This document shows, piece after piece, positions 28,686 to 32,015 of a DNA stretch of 32,015 bases. Made by a program: the position numbers and the translations under genes. This stretch comes from Elusimicrobiota bacterium (lineage in GTDB: Bacteria; Elusimicrobiota; Elusimicrobia; Elusimicrobiales; UBA9959). The stretch is taken from the NCBI GenBank assembly GCA_003482905.1, contig DMXM01000021.1:1011-33025 (forward strand), in the 5' to 3' direction. The first letter of the stretch is position 1. Each line of letters opens with the position of its first letter. The notes beneath the pieces are model-generated. The model was not told the origin of the DNA. It ran no database searches and saw only the letters and a list, made by a program, of their open reading frames with translations.

Positions 28686-29507
28686 ATGTTCGAAATAATG
28701 CTGCCGGCCATGGCCGCGGCCGTGATACTTGTGGGGATACACGCCTACCTGGGCATACATATATTGGCCAGGGGAGTGATATTCGTGGACCTGGCCCTGG
28801 CGCAGATAGCCGCCCTCGGGGCTATCACCGGGGTGCTGCTGGGGTTCGAGCTTCATACTACGGGTTCCTACTTCGCCTCTCTGCTGGCTACGTTCCTGGG
28901 GGCCGGAGTGTTCTCCCTGACCAGGGGAAAAAAAACCTCCGGGGCCATGCAGGAAGCCGCCATAGGGATAGTTTATGTGGTTTCCGCGGCCATGGCCGTA
29001 ATGGTGCTGGACCGTCTACCCGGCGAGGCGGAACATTTAAAGGGCATGCTGGTGGGTAATATTCTTTTTGTCACCTGGCCGCAGGTCCTGAAGACATTGG
29101 CGCTATATTCGGCGGTGGGGCTGGCTCATTATTCGTTCAGAAAACGGTTTATAACCATTTCCTGCGATCCGGGCAGCGCGCAGGGACAGGGCTGGTCCGT
29201 CAGGTTCTGGGATTTCATGTTCTACGCGCTATTCGGCCTGGTGGTGACCAGTTCGGTGGAATTGGCAGGCGTGCTGCTGGTTTTTACCTTCCTTATTATA
29301 CCGGCCGTGTCGGCCATGCATTTTGTCTCCACTATAAGCGGCCGGCTTTGGCTGGGCTGGGGGCTGGGCGTGGCCACAAGCCTGGCCGGCATTGTTCTCT
29401 CCGCCGCTTGCGACCTGCCTACGGGGCCCGCCATAGTCTGCGCTTTTGGCATATTGGCCTTGATCTCCTTTGCCGGCAGCAGAATTTTAAAGCCCAGGAG
29501 CGGGTGA
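28686..29507 (+). CDS. ABC-3 family metal transporter permease
   Basis: A 273-residue membrane protein with about eight hydrophobic segments, of the ZnuB/TroC family. Family signatures include ILARGVIFVDLALAQIAALG, QEAAIGIVYVVSAAMAVMVL and VTSSVELAGVLLVFTFLIIP, followed by PAVSAMHFVSTISGRLWLGW. It forms the channel for the metal delivered by the upstream binding protein. No ATPase gene (ZnuC) is found before or after it in the window. AAAGG precedes the ATG. Confidence 0.92.
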   Translation: MFEIMLPAMAAAVILVGIHAYLGIHILARGVIFVDLALAQIAALGAITGVLLGFELHTTGSYFASLLATFLGAGVFSLTRGKKTSGAMQEAAIGIVYVVSAAMAVMVLDRLPGEAEHLKGMLVGNILFVTWPQVLKTLALYSAVGLAHYSFRKRFITISCDPGSAQGQGWSVRFWDFMFYALFGLVVTSSVELAGVLLVFTFLIIPAVSAMHFVSTISGRLWLGWGLGVATSLAGIVLSAACDLPTGPAIVCAFGILALISFAGSRILKPRSG

Positions 29508-29601
29508 ACCGTGGGATATTTATGTCCATGGCGCGGTTGCCCGTCCGATGATATAATAGACATGCGCCGCCGCAGTTATGGCCGCTGCGGGCGCGGTACT
29601 G

Positions 29602-30171
29602 ATGAAAAGAATATATACGCATATCCGGATAAATACAGTGGCCGCCTTTTTGTTTTGCGGCAGCTCCGGCGCGGCTTCTATAAGCGTGATAGGGCCCTGC
29701 TCGGAAAAACCGGTTTTTGAGCGGGAATTCAAAGTGGCCGGTTCCAGTGCCAGCGCGGGGGAGATATCGGCGGGCATTTTTAAAGAGAACGGCCTGCCTT
29801 ATACCGGCGACGCGGACGGCTTCACTTCCATAATGGGCTCTCCCTCCGGAGCCCAGGCCATAGAATTTGTCTCGGCCGGTAAAATGCGCTTTTATGGCTG
29901 GTGTTTCTCGGTCAATGGCGTACTGCCGGCTGTGATGCCAGGTTCTTTCTATTTAAAAAACGACGCGGACAGGCTTACCTGGTTTTACGCGTTCACCACG
30001 TATGAAAACGGGGTATGGATTGACTCCTGCGTTCCCTCATATACCGTAAGGGCTCCCCAGTTCTGCGGTCCCGGCCTGACCGCGGCCCGCAACAAAGACC
30101 TTTCTGTCTGGCGTCCTTCCATAACCTTCGGGTGCCCCGCTTTTGAAACCCTGGCGGGTATGGGGAACTAA
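29602..30171 (+). CDS. secreted protein with DUF4430-like domain
   Basis: A 189-residue secreted protein. The N-terminus (MKRIYTHIRINTVAAFLFCG, cleaved near GAAS) is a signal peptide. Residues about 70-145 show MRFYGWCFSVNGVLPAVMPG then SFYLKNDADRLTWFYAFTTY, matching the DUF4430 / transcobalamin-like C-terminal pattern of a Trp, a small NG turn and a D/N-rich pair. Several cysteines (IGPCSEK, WIDSC, QFCGPG, FGCPAF) could form disulfides. It may bind a ligand at the cell surface, but none can be named. The ATG at 29602 is chosen for the signal peptide; TATAAT is at 29552-29557. Confidence 0.65.
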   Translation: MKRIYTHIRINTVAAFLFCGSSGAASISVIGPCSEKPVFEREFKVAGSSASAGEISAGIFKENGLPYTGDADGFTSIMGSPSGAQAIEFVSAGKMRFYGWCFSVNGVLPAVMPGSFYLKNDADRLTWFYAFTTYENGVWIDSCVPSYTVRAPQFCGPGLTAARNKDLSVWRPSITFGCPAFETLAGMGN

Positions 30172-30213
30172 CGGATTTGTCGTGTTTTGATTAAATTCCT
30201 CTAATACGGCAAT

Positions 30214-30296
30214 GGGGTCAGGTCTTGAAATTTAGCATTTTTGGATTTAATGATATGGTTGCTGTGGCGAATTGCTAAAAATAAAGACCTGACCCC
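30214..30296. repeat. 83-base palindromic element (REP/BIME-like)
   Basis: Outer arms GGGGTCAGGTCTT (30214-30226) and AAGACCTGACCCC (30284-30296) are perfect inverted copies. Inner arms TTTAGC (30231-30236) and GCTAAA (30274-30279) are nested at equal offsets of four bases. The centre holds no gene. This layout is typical of elements mobilised in trans by Y1 (IS200-like) transposases. With flanking DNA it fills the gap 30172-30462 together with a weak hairpin. Confidence 0.75.
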
Positions 30297-30326
30297 TACG
30301 CCCGCCTAGCTTTTCCCGGACCTAAT

Positions 30327-30351
30327 GGCCCAGGGGGGGCTGGGTCCTTTT
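30327..30351 (+). terminator. possible terminator
   Basis: GGCCCAG (30327-30333) pairs with CTGGGTCC (30340-30347) with one bulged base, followed by TTTT. Weak to moderate support. Confidence 0.4.
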
Positions 30352-30462
30352 ACGTGCGGTGGGCAGGTACTAAGCCTCAGGCGGATATCGGGGTGAAGTC
30401 CTATACTATAAGTAGCAGAACGGAATAGCAATGTGGCGCATAAAACAAACGGAGGATAAATA

Positions 30463-31377
30463 ATGAACAAAGTTCTTATGACAGTGGTCATGCTGGGAAT
30501 GACCGGCGGCGCGTATGCCGCTGAGTTCAGCGACCTTGCGGTGAAAGCCGCCGTCCTGAGATCCGGGGTTGCTGCGGAAGGCGTTGCCGTTCCGGCTGTT
30601 TCTAGAGCGGCCGGTGTGCTTGAAGAGCCGGTTGAGTTCATTACTATTCCCGGAGGAAGGTTCATAATGGGGTCCGAGAGCGGCCACCATTATGCTTACA
30701 ACGTTGGCGTGCCGATGCGGACGATAACTGTCAAAACCTTCGAGATGTCGAAAACAGCGGTTACAGTGGAACAATACGCGGAGTGCGTGGCCCAAGGCGC
30801 GTGTACGGAACCGGATAAATCCACGAAGTATTGCAATTGGCGGAGGGATACACACAACCTCCATTCCCACCAGTTATGGTGGGGGGGCAAAGACCACCCG
30901 ATCAATTGTGTAAGCTGGAATCAGGCGCAGGAATACGCCAGGTTTAAAGGCGCCAGGCTGCCCAGCGAGGCCGAGTGGGAATATGCGGCTAGAAGCGGCG
31001 GCAAGGGCCAAGTATACCCCTGGGGCAACGATGATCCAACCATCCAGCGTGATCAACTCGAAATCCCTAGCGTTTGCGGCATCGAGCCAGATACTCACCG
31101 GGTTTGCTTACATCCCGCCGGGAACACAGCGCATGGTTTGTGCGATATGGTAGGAAGTGTAATGGAGTGGGTGCAGGACATGTATAAAGATTCGTATGTG
31201 GGCGCGCCTACGGACGGCAGTGCGGTTGAAGGTCTGGGCAATGTTATCCGGGCGGTACGTGGCGGTAAATACAACAAATGTGAACCCAATTACCTGTTGC
31301 GGGTCGATAGCCGCTACGGCGAGTTTGCTAGCGATGACAGTGTCCAGATCGGGTTCCGCCTTGCGCGGTCCCGTTGA
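30463..31377 (+). CDS. secreted formylglycine-generating-enzyme-fold protein (SUMF1/EgtB/PvdO family)
   Basis: A 304-residue protein with a signal peptide (MNKVLMTVVMLGMTGGAYAA). From about residue 62 it shows the FGE/sulfatase-modifying fold: FITIPGGRFIMGSESG, FEMSKTAVTVEQYAECV, HPINCVSWNQAQEYARFKGA, RLPSEAEWEYAARSGG, YPWGNDD, NTAHGLCDMVGSVMEWVQDM and IRAVRGGKYNKC with QIGFRLARS at the end. True FGE needs a Cys pair near the C-terminus; only one clear Cys (YNKC) is there, so it may be a ligand-binding relative rather than an active oxidase. CGGAGG precedes the ATG. Monocistronic, ended by a clear terminator. Confidence 0.9.
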   Translation: MNKVLMTVVMLGMTGGAYAAEFSDLAVKAAVLRSGVAAEGVAVPAVSRAAGVLEEPVEFITIPGGRFIMGSESGHHYAYNVGVPMRTITVKTFEMSKTAVTVEQYAECVAQGACTEPDKSTKYCNWRRDTHNLHSHQLWWGGKDHPINCVSWNQAQEYARFKGARLPSEAEWEYAARSGGKGQVYPWGNDDPTIQRDQLEIPSVCGIEPDTHRVCLHPAGNTAHGLCDMVGSVMEWVQDMYKDSYVGAPTDGSAVEGLGNVIRAVRGGKYNKCEPNYLLRVDSRYGEFASDDSVQIGFRLARSR

Positions 31378-31443
31378 CCTTTGGATACTTGTAGGGGATA
31401 GGGGTGCGTTGTTTCCTATCTTCCTAACTTCTGAAGAGCGAAG

Positions 31444-31467
31444 CCGCCGGGGAAGCCCGGCGGTTTT
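31444..31467 (+). terminator. Rho-independent terminator
   Basis: CCGCCGGG (31444-31451), loop GAAG, CCCGGCGG (31456-31463), TTTT. Identical over 25 bases to the terminator at 1571-1595. Confidence 0.85.
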
Positions 31468-31494
31468 GCTTGGGGGAAACTAGGAATTGGAATT

Positions 31495-31516
31495 GGGGAC
31501 AGGCTACTTTTTGTAG
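31495..31516. repeat. partial GGGGACAGG element
   Basis: GGGGACAGG (31495-31503) is followed by CTACTTTTTGTAG (31504-31516), a small hairpin that overlaps the stop codon of the minus-strand DUF2892-like gene. The first part equals the arm end of the element at 12952-13082, so this looks like a half element. Confidence 0.45.
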
Positions 31517-31713
31517 TCGGACGGGCAGGCCAATCCTTTTACACCGAGTTTGGACATAAGCCAGACCGCCGGGCAGTCGCTGCCTACCGTCAGGCGGAAG
31601 AATAGCCAGCCGGTCGTCATAGCGGCCAGATAAAAATTCGGATTCCTTTCCTTACCCAGGAACATAAAGGCCGCTGTCAGCAAAGCTGAAATAATTATCC
31701 CAAAGGTCTTCAT
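31504..31713 (-). CDS. small membrane protein, DUF2892-like (second copy)
   Basis: A 69-residue membrane protein with two hydrophobic segments (TFGIIISALLTAAFMFLGKE and YLAAMTTGWLFFRLTVG), followed by SDCPAVWLMSKLGVKGLACP. The CPAVW-x5-G motif equals CPAIW in the upstream gene and resembles the membrane part of YgaP-type proteins. GGAG lies seven bases before ATG 31713, and the start overlaps the previous stop by one base. It lacks the rhodanese domain of YgaP. Function unknown. Confidence 0.72.
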   Translation of the reverse strand: MKTFGIIISALLTAAFMFLGKERNPNFYLAAMTTGWLFFRLTVGSDCPAVWLMSKLGVKGLACPSDYKK

Positions 31714-31904
31714 TAGCACTCCTTCAGCCCGATCTTCTTAAAGAACCATATCGCCGGGCACCACTTGGTAGAAGCCGACTGCAACAGGTTCGCCCCCACA
31801 AAAACCGTCAGCCACAAAAAATACTCGTTCACATAAACAGCCAGCCCCACGCTCAACAGCACCACCCCTCCCGCCAGCAGCCTCAACGCATCATTCATCT
31901 TCAT
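31713..31904 (-). CDS. small membrane protein, DUF2892/YgaP-like (first copy)
   Basis: A 63-residue two-helix membrane protein: RLLAGGVVLLSVGLAVYVNE and FLWLTVFVGANLLQSAST, then KWCPAIWFFKKIGLKEC. NLLQSAFTxxCPxxxxLKKxG is the common end of the DUF2892 family found fused to rhodaneses in YgaP. The start at ATG 31904 has GGAGG five bases upstream; ATG 31898 is possible. It is the first gene of a two-gene operon with the next DUF2892-like gene. An AT-rich stretch with TATATT at 31926-31931 (minus strand) is the likely -10. Confidence 0.75.
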   Translation of the reverse strand: MKMNDALRLLAGGVVLLSVGLAVYVNEYFLWLTVFVGANLLQSASTKWCPAIWFFKKIGLKEC

Positions 31905-32015
31905 TTCATCCTCCAATTATTTAAAAATATAAGCCCATTTTTTTGCCGCCGGAGGGGTGGCCGGAGTTTTGCCCCGCGCACCCTTTGCGGATGGGGGGGC
32001 CCCGCCATCAAAGTA

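Noticed and set aside
29511..29720. A 69-residue frame overlapping the start of the DUF4430-like gene
   Set aside because: The overlapping frame with a signal peptide and a recognisable domain is better supported.
26483..30296. CRISPR array suggested by repeated short palindromes
   Set aside because: Repeats are not evenly spaced, there are no unique spacers of constant length, and no cas genes are present.

Overview
The window looks like chromosomal DNA of a GC-rich, diderm (Gram-negative) bacterium, probably from an uncultured or environmental lineage. Evidence for an outer membrane is a FadL/OmpP1-type barrel, two further barrel-like secreted proteins, and a lipobox lipoprotein. Short palindromes of the GGGGTCAGG/GGGGACAGG type and a secreted formylglycine-enzyme-fold protein recall Elusimicrobiota- or Omnitrophota-like genomes. 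That placement is recalled, not computed, and is weak. No rRNA, tRNA, CRISPR array, prophage or intact insertion sequence was seen.

Layout. (1) 1-4.6 kb: signalling block on the minus strand (two CheY-like receivers, a CheC-like phosphatase, a hybrid histidine kinase), with a TPR lipoprotein and a small zinc-finger-like protein on the plus strand. (2) 4.7-12.2 kb: housekeeping and accessory genes: a small holin-like membrane protein, YjbQ, a double PRC-barrel protein, a COG2509-type flavoprotein, an inosine/guanosine kinase, an EamA transporter, a nitroreductase, an FKBP and YceH. (3) 12.3-19.8 kb: the most interesting region, a sulfur/redox operon. Its order is an ArsR repressor with YgaV/BigR-type cysteines, TusA, a degenerate MvhD-like protein, two HdrA-like flavoproteins (QmoA- and QmoB-like), a small winged-helix-like protein, a QmoC-like iron-sulfur/membrane protein, a DsrE-family protein and a FadL/OmpP1 barrel. 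(4) 19.8-20.1 kb: remains of a response regulator. (5) 20.2-23.3 kb: an ECF sigma factor with overlapping small membrane and secreted genes, a DUF3106 protein, a Gln/Lys-rich secreted protein and a barrel-like protein. (6) 23.4-23.8 kb: a secreted, internally deleted peroxiredoxin. (7) 23.9-29.5 kb: metal-related genes: NikR-like regulator, large membrane protein, DUF134, NifX-like protein, and a putative zinc/manganese uptake set without an ATPase. (8) 29.6-32 kb: a secreted DUF4430-like protein, a palindromic repeat element, a secreted FGE-fold protein and two DUF2892-like membrane proteins.

How the genes may work together. The central operon joins a likely persulfide-sensing repressor and two sulfur-relay proteins (TusA, DsrE-like) to a Qmo/Hdr-type complex that can connect to the quinone pool. 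No HdrB, Apr, Sat or Dsr catalytic gene lies in the window. A reasonable hypothesis is a compact membrane complex exchanging electrons between protein-bound sulfane sulfur and quinone, switched on by reactive sulfur species. Several genes have a -10-like hexamer only 5-7 bases before the start codon and no Shine-Dalgarno sequence, so leaderless transcripts may be common.
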